A DNA stretch of 64,000 nucleotides. Source: Planctomycetes bacterium MalM25 (GTDB lineage Bacteria > Planctomycetota > Planctomycetia > Pirellulales > Lacipirellulaceae). The stretch spans positions 2,255,001-2,319,000 of the forward strand of contig CP036424.1 in the NCBI GenBank assembly GCA_007745835.1, read 5' to 3'. Positions 1-7,618 of this stretch are shown here, one piece after another (positions within the stretch are counted from its first letter, which is position 1; the number at the start of each line of letters is the position of its first letter). The notes beneath the pieces are model-generated. The model ran no database searches. It saw only the letters and a program-made list of their open reading frames with translations, and was not told where the DNA came from. A program made the position numbers and the translations under genes.

Positions 1-158
1 TCGCCGACGGTCGCGAGGGGCGTAATCGGGTCGCCGGGGGTCTCTTCGAAACCCGAAAGGAAGGTGTCCGCCAGAGCGGGGGCGCCCAGGCAGGCAACGG
101 CGAGACACGCCGCTACCGAGGAACGCAGGCTGCGGGGTGGGGTGGTGAAATAACGCAT
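1..158 (-). CDS. secreted protein, N-terminal fragment (runs off left edge)
   Basis: The reading frame starts at the ATG at 158 on the minus strand and stays open to base 1, so only about 52 residues are visible. They are a typical signal peptide: a short basic start, a hydrophobic run (SVAACLAVACLGAPALA) and a likely cleavage site after ALA. The mature protein begins DTFLSGFEETPGD. That opening resembles the start of the neighbouring PEP-CTERM protein (ETLLSSFEQDL), which suggests tandem paralogs. Nothing can be said about its C terminus, though a PEP-CTERM tail would be expected from the neighbour. The frame was found by direct translation. The function is unknown. Confidence 0.6.
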   Translation of the reverse strand, partial: MRYFTTPPRSLRSSVAACLAVACLGAPALADTFLSGFEETPGDPITPLATVG

Positions 159-236
159 TAGAATAGGAGCTCCGTGAACTTGGTTATTGGTATGAGAAGA
201 AGCCTGTGGGACTCGCGCCCCACAGGCTCTCTGCGT

Positions 237-860
237 TCAGCGACGGCGGCGTGCGGCGGCCACCAAGCCGAACAGCGCGAGGACGGCCGTGGAGGGCTCG
301 GGGACGAGCTGCGTGGCGAAGCGGATGTTGTCGAAGGTCGTGGTGATATCGCCGCCACCTGCGTCGCCACCCTGCACGATGACGAGAGTCTGCCACCATG
401 TCGCTCCGGCAGCGGCCGCCTTGGCGCCCGATTCATTCAGGTCGAGGGCGTACGTGGTGGTCGCTCCCAAACCAACGTCGCCACCCCGTTGGGTCCAGCC
501 CAAGCCCTCGCCCTGCATGACGACGAAAACCTGACGCCACTCCGCGGTGTCGGGCACCGTGATGTCAAAGAGCATGTAGTTATTCGCAGCGACCAGCGGT
601 GCATGCTCACTGCCGTCGAGGGTTAAGTAGGTGCTCCAGCCTCCGCCGTGCGTGAGGGCGAGAGCGGAGCTGCCATCGGTCGTGCCGTTGGCCGTGTACG
701 CCGAACCGCTGGTTCCGACCGTCCAGTCGAGTCCCACCGAGGTCGTAAGGTCTTGCTCGAACGAAGAGAGCAACGTTTCGGCGTAGGTCGTCCCGGTGAT
801 CAGACAGGTCGCCGCGACGACGAGCGAGTAACGCAGCAGCGTCGTGTGTGTGACTTGCAT
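237..860 (-). CDS. PEP-CTERM sorting domain protein (207 aa)
   Basis: This is a secreted protein of unknown function. Residues 1-27 form a signal peptide with a hydrophobic core (LVVAATCLITGTTYA). The mature part begins ETLLSSFEQ and reads like a small beta-sandwich, possibly carbohydrate-binding (ANNYMLFDITVPDTAEWRQ, TTTFDNIRF). The C terminus is a clear PEP-CTERM signal: VPEPSTAVLALFGLVAAARRRR, i.e. the VPEP motif, a hydrophobic helix and an Arg cluster. In this family an exosortase cleaves near VPEP and the protein is exported to the surface or matrix; no exosortase lies in the window. It is transcribed leftward toward a truncated paralog that has the same LSxFE mature start. Confidence 0.85.
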   Translation of the reverse strand: MQVTHTTLLRYSLVVAATCLITGTTYAETLLSSFEQDLTTSVGLDWTVGTSGSAYTANGTTDGSSALALTHGGGWSTYLTLDGSEHAPLVAANNYMLFDITVPDTAEWRQVFVVMQGEGLGWTQRGGDVGLGATTTYALDLNESGAKAAAAGATWWQTLVIVQGGDAGGGDITTTFDNIRFATQLVPEPSTAVLALFGLVAAARRRR

Positions 861-924
861 TAGTTCACTTGGTTCCAGAGGAGTGGTGTCGAGTGGTGAG
901 AGAAGAATCGCAGTAGCTAGGGTT

Positions 925-947
925 CCCTCCCCGCGTTCGCGGGAGGG
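925..947. repeat. GC-rich intergenic hairpin
   Basis: Bases 925-934 and 939-947 pair into a 9-bp stem with one bulged C and a GTTC loop, in the gap between the PEP-CTERM gene and the LacI-type gene. Both neighbours read leftward, so it lies downstream of the regulator. It has no T-tract, so a role as an intrinsic terminator is only possible. It may instead be a dispersed intergenic repeat. Confidence 0.35.
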
Positions 948-998
948 GGATATGAGTTCGTGTCGGATTGCGAGCGATAGAACCTCCCGGGGTGAGGG

Positions 999-1988
999 TT
1001 ATCGTGGGCTGGTCGATTCGCGGAGGACGAGTTGCGGCGGGATCTTTACGCGCTCTTGCGGCGGTTGCTCACCGCGGATCAGGCTCGCCAGCATCCGCGC
1101 GCCGGTCACACCGCTCAGCCGGGTGTCGTACCCGATCGTCGTGAGCGGCGGGTTCATGTAGGTCACCTGAGGCAGGTCGTTGAACGCCACGACGCTCATG
1201 CTGTCGGGAACCGTGCGACCGGACCGCCAGAGGGTCTGCGTCAGGACCTGGGCTTCGACGTGGCAGTAGCAAACGACCGCCGTGGGAGAAGGATCGCGAT
1301 CGACCAGTCGCGAGGCGAGCTCTTGCTCGGTCACCCGCCAAACGGTCCCCTCGCCGAGCCCGGCCTCTTTGAGGGCCTGGCGATACCCGGCGATGCGGTC
1401 GGTAACGCTGTGGTGCTCGCGAGCGCCCTGTTCGATGTAGAAGCCGATCTCTCGATGGCCCAAATCGATCAGGTGATTCGTGGCGAGGATGGCGCCTTGT
1501 TTGTCGTCAAAGACGACCTGCGGCGCCGATCGGTCGGTGTCGTCACCCAGCAGCACCGTGGGGAGTTCGCACTTCTCGAGGAAACCCTGCCCCTCGGTCG
1601 GGTAGTGGTGCAGGATCGCGATGCCGTCGAGCCGGCCGCCGGTGAGCAGCTCTTTCCAACCGCCCTCCTCGTCCAGGGGGACGAGGACCAGGTGGTACCC
1701 GAGGTCGCGGAGCGCGTCGGTGAACGAGCTGGCGATCTCGCCCATCACCCCCTCGAAGATCCAGTCGCTGTGTGAGTTGACGAGCCCGATCGCGTGCGTC
1801 CGCCCGCTCGACAGCGCTTTGGCTTTCCAGCTTTGCTCGTAGCCCAGTCGCTCGGCGATGTTGCGGATGCGTTCGACCCGCTCGATGCTGTCCCGACGGA
1901 CCGCCTTGGTCTCCCCTCGCAGAGCACGCGCCACCGTGGAGCTCGAAACTCCGGCTTCCTTAGCGATCTGGTAGATGGAGACCGACAT
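999..1988 (-). CDS. LacI family transcriptional regulator
   Basis: A 329-residue protein of normal family length. Residues 1-60 are the LacI helix-turn-helix and hinge (SIYQIAKEAGVSSSTVARAL). The rest is a periplasmic-binding-protein-like sugar sensor (HAIGLVNSHSDWIFEGVMGE, DGIAILHHY, DRIAGYRQAL, PPLTTIGYDT). The family binds palindromic operators with a central CpG, and DNA release or binding is set by a sugar ligand. The upstream region carries such palindromes (2081-2092 and a related half at 2172-2184), consistent with autoregulation. The next gene upstream, in the same orientation, is a GH44 glycanase, so control of polysaccharide use is likely. The ligand cannot be read from the sequence. 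Confidence 0.93.
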   Translation of the reverse strand: MSVSIYQIAKEAGVSSSTVARALRGETKAVRRDSIERVERIRNIAERLGYEQSWKAKALSSGRTHAIGLVNSHSDWIFEGVMGEIASSFTDALRDLGYHLVLVPLDEEGGWKELLTGGRLDGIAILHHYPTEGQGFLEKCELPTVLLGDDTDRSAPQVVFDDKQGAILATNHLIDLGHREIGFYIEQGAREHHSVTDRIAGYRQALKEAGLGEGTVWRVTEQELASRLVDRDPSPTAVVCYCHVEAQVLTQTLWRSGRTVPDSMSVVAFNDLPQVTYMNPPLTTIGYDTRLSGVTGARMLASLIRGEQPPQERVKIPPQLVLRESTSPR

Positions 1989-2080
1989 GAAGACTTGACT
2001 CGATTCGCTGCGGCAGGGGCGTGCTCGGCGCCCTCAGAGCACCTGCTCCGAGGCTCTAGAGGCAGCCTAATACCGGATAA

Positions 2081-2184
2081 GACACCGGTGTCAGTTATGT
2101 GCAAAAAAGAAAAGTAGTCGGAAGAGTAGTGGCGTAATTGGAGCGTATTGTCGTGCAATCCGTTCCTGGCGCCGGTGTCAGTTA
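2081..2184. promoter_or_regulatory. candidate LacI-family operators upstream of the regulator gene
   Basis: GACACCGGTGTC (2081-2092) is a perfect 12-bp palindrome with a central CpG, the usual geometry of LacI-family operators. The 13-bp string CCGGTGTCAGTTA occurs at 2085-2097 and again at 2172-2184, 87 bp apart. The second copy is half of a weaker palindrome (GGCGCC/GGTGTC). Both lie 90-200 bp before the ATG at 1988. The remainder of the 375-bp gap (1989-2363) holds only short GC hairpins (2228-2247, 2274-2287) and no gene that I can support. Confidence 0.5.
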
Positions 2185-2363
2185 ATTTCGTTGTACCCAC
2201 GATTCAGCCGATTGTCAATTAAAATTCGTAGGGGGGCCAATCCCTACAATCCGCGCCCCTAACGAGCGAACATCCCCTCCTGAGGGGCCTCTTCCCCTGG
2301 CCGACGGCGCCCCATCGGGCGAGCGTCTCATTCTGGCAGGCCGTCCTGCTGCCTGCTGGCTGG

Positions 2364-4013
2364 CTACTCGGCGGCGCCTTCCTGGGCCGAGGTCAGCCGA
2401 ATCGTGCTCGCGCTGTAGGGAGGCATCTCGTAGCGGAGCGTGTTGCCTCGCCCCATGCCAAGGCTCCCAACACGGCGGAGGGCCGCCTCGCTGTCGGTGA
2501 GCCGGAAGACCTCAGCGGCCCGGTACGTGGCCCGGCCGGTCATACGCACTTCAGCTTCCAGCGGATGGGGCGCCTTGTTGAGCGCCACCAGGATCACCTC
2601 GCCCGGACGCGACGCGCTCTGGCTGGCGTAGACCGAAGCCGCCTCAACGTCGCTGTTGGTCGTGGGCAGAGAGGCTTCCCCGAAGCGGCCCCCGCGCCCG
2701 TCGAAATCGGTGAAGACCTCGAAGCCGGCTCGGATAAAGTCGCGATCTCCGTGGCGCTCAATCGGCCACCAGTGGGCCATGAAGACCCCCTCTCGGCCGA
2801 GAATGCCTAGCACGTCAGCCTGGGCGAGCGCCCCGGAGATGTGGTTGCCGCCGCCGTAGTTGTACTCGGTGATCGCCATCTTGGCGCCCGGCTTCAGTTC
2901 GTCGATGTCGCTCTGGACCCGCCTCAGCAGGCGGATTGGCTCACCCCGCGTGCTGGCTTTCGTGATCCAACTCGCTTCGGTGTAGCTCGGATCCCAGAGA
3001 GAGCGTGGCGCCTGCAGGCGCGCCGCGACGACCTCGGGCCGGTTGTCCAAGACGCCGTCGAAGGTGACACGCACGCCGCCGCCTCGCGCTTCGGGGTACC
3101 AGTGAAAATCGAGCACCTCCACGAGGGGACGCCCCCGCTTGTTCTCCTCGGCGGCCAGGGTCTTGAGCAGCCACCGGTTGAAGTGCAGGCCGGGGGTGGC
3201 GCGGGGAGCGGGGACCCTCCGGTCGAAGTCGGCAGCGCCACCGAGGTTGACCATCGCGCCCCACCCGTAGGTCACCCCCCCCAGCACCAGCGCGTCCGGG
3301 GCGATCGCCTTGATCGCCGAGGCGTGGCTGATCGACTTCCTGCCAATCTCCGCGAAGGTCGGGTTGGTCGTCCCGTAGAGACGCGGGTGCGTGCCGTCCC
3401 AGAGCGCCGGTTCGTTGCCCAACGAGTAGAAGACCGTCTGTTCGGGCGACCGTGTCTGTTCGACCCAGTTGACCAACTCGTCGGTGAAGACGTAGCCGTC
3501 CGATTCGTCCGGGGTGAGGCTGAGTTCCGAGCCGGGGTAGACCGACGACTTTCTCGCCTCGACGGCGCGCCAGCGAGGCGAGGGGGCCGTTTCCGTTTCG
3601 AGGACGTTCCCCTTGATGTCGGCCGCGACGTGCCCCGCCATCGGGACGGTAACCACGAGCGACGCTCCCAGCTCTGCCGCCTCGACCATCTTGGGACGGA
3701 TCGCCTCGCCCGGGGGCGTGTCCGGCCCCAAACCCTTGACCAGGTGGAGGTCGCTGCTGTGAAAGTAGTCGCTGCCGGCGTTCGAGTGATTGGTCTCCCA
3801 GTTGTAGCCCGAGTAGCGGTTGCCGCCGACCCGGATCGACCGGAGCCCCGAAGGACGCAGGCCCCCGTTCACGCCGTAGATGTGGGGCGAAATCGTCGTC
3901 GTGGGGCCCGTCGCGTCCACGGTGAAGACGACGCGCGCCTGGCCGGCCGCCAACTCCGCGACGCTGATCAGTGCCCCGAAGGCGAGGAGCCGGAAGGCGC
4001 GGAGAATCATCAT
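2364..4013 (-). CDS. glycoside hydrolase family 44 (endoglucanase/xyloglucanase)
   Basis: GH44 enzymes cut beta-1,4-glucan backbones, especially xyloglucan, with retention. Family signatures are plain: RVGGNRYSGYNWETNHSNAG (residues about 61-80), YSLGNEPALWDGTHPR (196-211, acid/base Glu201) and ITEYNYGGGNH (381-391, nucleophile Glu383). The C-terminal part is the beta-sandwich that accompanies the barrel. I start at the ATG at 4013, giving 549 residues with a signal peptide (LLAFGALISVAELAAGQA). The open frame extends upstream to 4349, but that part has no coding character. The enzyme is therefore exported. It lies upstream of and co-oriented with the LacI-type regulator, whose candidate operators are in the gap between them. 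Confidence 0.9.
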   Translation of the reverse strand: MMILRAFRLLAFGALISVAELAAGQARVVFTVDATGPTTTISPHIYGVNGGLRPSGLRSIRVGGNRYSGYNWETNHSNAGSDYFHSSDLHLVKGLGPDTPPGEAIRPKMVEAAELGASLVVTVPMAGHVAADIKGNVLETETAPSPRWRAVEARKSSVYPGSELSLTPDESDGYVFTDELVNWVEQTRSPEQTVFYSLGNEPALWDGTHPRLYGTTNPTFAEIGRKSISHASAIKAIAPDALVLGGVTYGWGAMVNLGGAADFDRRVPAPRATPGLHFNRWLLKTLAAEENKRGRPLVEVLDFHWYPEARGGGVRVTFDGVLDNRPEVVAARLQAPRSLWDPSYTEASWITKASTRGEPIRLLRRVQSDIDELKPGAKMAITEYNYGGGNHISGALAQADVLGILGREGVFMAHWWPIERHGDRDFIRAGFEVFTDFDGRGGRFGEASLPTTNSDVEAASVYASQSASRPGEVILVALNKAPHPLEAEVRMTGRATYRAAEVFRLTDSEAALRRVGSLGMGRGNTLRYEMPPYSASTIRLTSAQEGAAE

Positions 4014-4375
4014 GCTACCTCTCAGGACGCCGAGGCTCTCGGGGCGCCGGGGGAAGTCGAGAGACGGGGGGACGAGCCACTCCGTTTTACCCCAGGTCGA
4101 ACGCGCATCAAGGAGGCCGACTACCCCACGCGGAACCAGGGCCCCTCCCTTCCGGACGCCCGGTCCGCCGGCAAGCGGGCGAAACCTTTCGGGTTGTCGG
4201 TGTCGCACGCGTCGCCGCTGACCCTGCGGGAAACGCGAGTCGTCCCTCGTGGGCAAGCGTCCGCCGCGTGGTTTACCACCAGCGGCCTCCGCCGCGCGCC
4301 GGAGAGGCGGGTAGAGTTGTTCGCCCTCAAGAACAAACCAGCCCGCCATTTCTCCCCCCGCGACCGGAGAGCGTT
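4014..4375. other. divergent intergenic region, no gene seen
   Basis: This 362-bp gap separates the leftward GH44 gene from the rightward small lipoprotein gene and must hold both promoters. I see no clear -35/-10 pair, no strong palindrome and no credible small gene. Long open frames on both strands here are a by-product of the high GC content. Confidence 0.4.
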
Positions 4376-4531
4376 ATGAAGCGTGTCACTTCCTGCTTAG
4401 TCCTAGCGGCCCTGCTCGCCGGCTCGCTCGGCTGCGGCTGCTGCCCCTGGCGCCAGAAGACCACCACGGTGAACTACCCCATCGCCCCGGCGCCCGCTTG
4501 CGGACCGACGTGCGGGCCGACTTGCCAATAG
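4376..4531 (+). CDS. small Cys-rich lipoprotein-like peptide (51 aa)
   Basis: The ATG at 4376 follows a GGAGAG ribosome-binding site by a few bases. The product is a signal peptide (MKRVTSCLVLAALLAGSLGC) followed by a short Cys/Pro-rich tail (GCCPWRQ, then ACGPTCGPTCQ). The putative lipidated Cys20 sits in GSLGC, an imperfect lipobox because Leu is at -2 rather than -3. Short Cys/Pro/Thr-rich lipoproteins of this kind are common in planctomycetes and have no known function. The three CG(P/C) turns could form disulfides or bind metal. A strong terminator hairpin starts 20 bp after the stop, so the gene is monocistronic. Confidence 0.6.
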   Translation: MKRVTSCLVLAALLAGSLGCGCCPWRQKTTTVNYPIAPAPACGPTCGPTCQ

Positions 4532-4550
4532 GGTCAGCCCCGGCAGTAGA

Positions 4551-4586
4551 AAGGCGAGCCGACGACTTGCGTCGTCGGCTCGCCTT
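4551..4586. terminator. perfect 16-bp stem hairpin (terminator / intergenic repeat)
   Basis: Bases 4551-4566 pair perfectly with 4571-4586 around a TTGC loop. The arms read AAGGCGAGCCGACGAC and its complement, so the end facing rightward transcription has TT after the stem but no long T-run. It lies just after the lipoprotein stop and downstream of the leftward phosphoglycerate-kinase-like gene, so it could serve both. The outer GGCGAGCCG arm recurs in the inverted repeat at 6217-6292. Confidence 0.6.
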
Positions 4587-4722
4587 TGAAAGGTCTCTGT
4601 CAACAACGTTCTTTGGCCACGTGCGGCCACCCGAATTGTTTTAGCAGCGCAGCGCCCAATCGGGGGATCTAGCCCCGAAAAGGGTGGCTCGCTTCCAACA
4701 ATTCGGCCCGCCGCGGACCGGC

Positions 4723-6105
4723 TCATGCCTTCGCCGCGGCGCGGAGGGCGACCAGGTAGGGGACCGGCTCGCTGCCCAGGGCGTTCAGCACGGTGCCGCC
4801 GGCGGTGAAGCAGTGGGTGACCCAGTCGGGCTCGCCGTACTTGTCGAGCGCCTTGCCCCCCTCGCCGCCGCCGACGTAGACCTCGACGCCCGCCTGCTTC
4901 ATCCGCCGCAGCTCGGGGATCCACTGCTTGGTGCCGTTCTCGAACTTCGGGTCCTCGAACATGCCGAAGACGCCGTTGTGGAACGCCACGGCGCCGGCGC
5001 CCGCTTTGTTGATGAACTCGCCGACCGACTGGCTGAAGTGCGCGATCGACTTCGGGCCGATGTCGCACTGCTGATCGGCGGGCTCGAGCGTGTCCTTCGG
5101 CGTGCCGTCCTCGATCATCGAGTCGATCGGCGTGGTGAAGGTGATGCCCTTCTCGCGGCCGTCGGCGACGATCGCCTTCGCCTGGGCGACGCGGTCCTCG
5201 GGGATGTACCACGGGGCGCCGCTGTTGGCGGGGTCCTCGGCGGCGCCGAGGCAGACCGGCGCGTCGTCGAGCTGGCCGACCGCCTTGCGGATCGCCATCG
5301 CCAGCGAGCCCGAGGCGAAGATCTGCTTGATCGTGCCGCGGGCGATCATCGCCTCCATGTCGTCGAGCTTGTCGATCTTGATGCCCGAGAAGACCGCGAG
5401 GTCGGCCTTCAGGCACTGCTGCATCGGGCCATCGAACTCGCCGGCGGCGTACTTGCCCAGCGCGACCCGCTCCATGGCGGCTGGCACGGCGACGCTCGAC
5501 GCGTCGAGCGACCCGGCGCTGAAGGCCTCGTTGATGTAGACCGTGCCGACCTTCTCGGCCAGCCCGTTGGCGTACTTCGCGAGCTGCGGCGCAAGGCCCG
5601 CGACATCCTCGACGCCCGCCTTCCAGAGGACGCGCTCGACGTCGTACTTGCGGGTGTTCTGCAGCACGATCACGGCGCCGTTCGGGGCGGCGTCGACCGT
5701 CTCCTTCACGACGTCGAGCACGCCGGCGTCGGCGCAGTACCAGTCGTCGATGAGCTGAACGTCCTGCCCCAGCAGTTCGCCGAGACGTTTCGCGACCTTG
5801 TCGAGCGAGCCCTCCGGCTTGCGGCCGAGGTGACCGAAGACGACCTGCTTCCAGCCCTTCTGGACGCCGTACTTGAGGGTTTCGACCATCGAGCGGAGGC
5901 GGATGTCGCCCTGGCCGATCTCGGCGCCCGGCTTCGCGTCGGTGTCGCCGCGGACCAGCACGGGCGTGCCGGCGGGGACGTCGGCGAGCGAGTCGAGCCG
6001 CGGCACGTCGGCCAGGTAGTCGTTCAGCGAGAGGTCCGGAGCCGCCTCGCGACCGCGGACGAGGGTCTCGCAGAAGGCTTGCATCTGGGCGTCGGTGACG
6101 GGCAT
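4723..6105 (-). CDS. divergent phosphoglycerate kinase family protein
   Basis: The 460-residue protein follows the phosphoglycerate kinase fold from end to end but is about 60 residues longer than normal and altered at key sites. Recognisable family blocks are VFGHLGRKPEG (89-99), NTRKY (150-154), INEAFS (191-196), FSGIKIDKLDDMEAM (239-253), DIGPKSI (348-354), VGGGEGGKALDKYG (411-424) and a final FTAGGTVLNALG. The usual DFNVP near the N terminus is replaced by RGDTDAKPG, NDAFGTAHR by NEAFSAGSL (loss of an Arg that contacts the substrate phosphate), and WNGPMGVFE by HNGVFGMFE. It may be a second, specialised kinase or a non-glycolytic paralog. It stands alone, divergent from a LarA-like gene. 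Confidence 0.8.
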   Translation of the reverse strand: MPVTDAQMQAFCETLVRGREAAPDLSLNDYLADVPRLDSLADVPAGTPVLVRGDTDAKPGAEIGQGDIRLRSMVETLKYGVQKGWKQVVFGHLGRKPEGSLDKVAKRLGELLGQDVQLIDDWYCADAGVLDVVKETVDAAPNGAVIVLQNTRKYDVERVLWKAGVEDVAGLAPQLAKYANGLAEKVGTVYINEAFSAGSLDASSVAVPAAMERVALGKYAAGEFDGPMQQCLKADLAVFSGIKIDKLDDMEAMIARGTIKQIFASGSLAMAIRKAVGQLDDAPVCLGAAEDPANSGAPWYIPEDRVAQAKAIVADGREKGITFTTPIDSMIEDGTPKDTLEPADQQCDIGPKSIAHFSQSVGEFINKAGAGAVAFHNGVFGMFEDPKFENGTKQWIPELRRMKQAGVEVYVGGGEGGKALDKYGEPDWVTHCFTAGGTVLNALGSEPVPYLVALRAAAKA

Positions 6106-6216
6106 CGGGGGTCGCTCGCTGGAGGGGGTGGGGACCGGGTCGGGGAGAGCCCAGTAATTTAGCCCGAACGCGCAGCGGCGCAGAGCCCCCCGAACCGCGG
6201 TTGTTCCGAGGCTCTT

Positions 6217-6292
6217 GGCGAGCCGGCCACGTCAGTGGTCGGTGCGTAGCGGGTACCCGGCGCCCACCGACCACTGACGTCGTCGGCTCGCC
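6217..6292. repeat. compound inverted repeat in the pgk-like/larA-like gap
   Basis: The outer arms GGCGAGCCG (6217-6225) and CGGCTCGCC (6284-6292) enclose, after a 3x3 internal loop, a perfect 16-bp inner pair (6229-6244 with 6265-6280). The loop centre contains GGGTACCC. The element lies between two divergent genes, so it is not a terminator for either. It looks like a mobile or dispersed intergenic palindrome, sharing its outer arm with the hairpin at 4551-4586. Confidence 0.6.
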
Positions 6293-6371
6293 GTCTCCCG
6301 GCTCAGTGGACCATGGGTTGGCTCATCGATAGGATCACACGATTGCCCCGCCCCTCCAGCGACCCGCTCCC

Positions 6372-7616
6372 GTGCCCGTCACTCTGCTCCGCTGCGGCGC
6401 CCCGCCCGAATCGGTTGAGGCGCTCCCCCCCGAGACGCTGCGTTGCGTCGCTACGCCGCCCGACGGTGAGGCGATCGCGCGGCTGGTGATCGACGCCCTC
6501 GGCGAGCCGATCGGCCTGCCGGCGCTGCCGCTCTGCGTCACGCCGGACGACTACGTCGCGATCGCCGTCGGGCACGACGTGCCCGAGTCGGCCGCGCTGG
6601 TGATCGGCGTGATCGCGGCGCTCACGGCGGCGGGGATCGATCGCCCCCGGGTCCGCGTCGTCGCCGCCCACCCGCGCGACGAGGCGACGCTCAGCGAGGG
6701 CTTAGCGCAAGAGACCTCAAGCGGCGTGCGGCTGGAGGTCCACGACCCCGCGGGGGGCGATGACCTTTGCTTCGCGGGCCTCGCGAAGGGGGACCGGCCG
6801 CTGATGGTCAACCGCTCGATCTTCGAGGCGGATGTCGTCGTGCCCCTGTCGGCCGAAGCGACCGCCGGCGACCTGACCGCCACGGACGACGCGGGCGGGG
6901 CCTACGACGGGCTGTTCCCCGACTTCTTCGACCAAGAGACCATCGACCGCGTCCGCAAGGTCCGCACCGTGCAGGACGCGAGCCTCGGCTCCGAAACCCG
7001 CCGCACCACTCGTCGGGCCGAATCGGACCAGGCGGGCTGGCTGGTCGGCGCGCCGCTGGTGCTGCGGGCGGTGCCGGGCCCGGGCGGCGGCGTGGCGGCC
7101 GTGCTGGCGGGCGATCCGGAGCAGGTCGCCGAGCGGGCCGCCGCCGCCAGCAGCGAGGCGTGGCGCACTCCGCTGATCGAGACGGCCGACGTGGTCCTGG
7201 CGATCGTGAGCGGCGGACCGGGCCAACAGACTTGGACCGCGGTCGGCCGGGCGCTCGCCGCCGCCGAGCGGCTCGCCGGGCCAGGCGCGGTGCTCGCCGT
7301 CTGGTCCGACCTCGAGGAACCGATCGGCGAGAAGCTGATGCGGCTGGCCGACGTCGAGGACCGCGACCGGGTCGCCTCGGAGCTGGCAGCCGAGTCGGGC
7401 GACGAGGCACTCGCCGCCTGGCGGGTGCTCCAGGCGATCGATCGGGGGCCGGTCTTCCTCCGCAGCAAGCTCGACGCCGACGCGGTCGAGACGCTCGGCC
7501 TCGCGCCGGTCGGCAACGCCGAGGAGATGCAGCGGCTCGTCGGTCGCTTCCCTAACAGCACGGTGCTCGAAGAGGCGCAGCACGTGAACTTCGCCACCGC
7601 CGTCGAGGCGCCCTGA
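6372..7616 (+). CDS. LarA-like (DUF2088) protein, catalytic motifs not conserved
   Basis: A 414-residue protein. The N-terminal half resembles the lactate racemase LarA/DUF2088 fold (DYVAIAVGHDVPESAALVIGVIAALTAAGI at roughly residues 58-87, then VRVVAAHPRDEATLSEG and NRSIFEADVVVPLS). True LarA uses a nickel-pincer cofactor held by a Lys, plus catalytic His residues and a Gly/Ser-rich SGG-type segment. I cannot find an HH pair or that segment here, so lactate racemisation is doubtful. The start is a GTG at 6372 with no strong ribosome-binding site. The stop is only 2 bp before the ygfZ ATG, so the two are translationally coupled. Confidence 0.6.
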   Translation: MPVTLLRCGAPPESVEALPPETLRCVATPPDGEAIARLVIDALGEPIGLPALPLCVTPDDYVAIAVGHDVPESAALVIGVIAALTAAGIDRPRVRVVAAHPRDEATLSEGLAQETSSGVRLEVHDPAGGDDLCFAGLAKGDRPLMVNRSIFEADVVVPLSAEATAGDLTATDDAGGAYDGLFPDFFDQETIDRVRKVRTVQDASLGSETRRTTRRAESDQAGWLVGAPLVLRAVPGPGGGVAAVLAGDPEQVAERAAAASSEAWRTPLIETADVVLAIVSGGPGQQTWTAVGRALAAAERLAGPGAVLAVWSDLEEPIGEKLMRLADVEDRDRVASELAAESGDEALAAWRVLQAIDRGPVFLRSKLDADAVETLGLAPVGNAEEMQRLVGRFPNSTVLEEAQHVNFATAVEAP

Positions 7617-7618
7617 GC

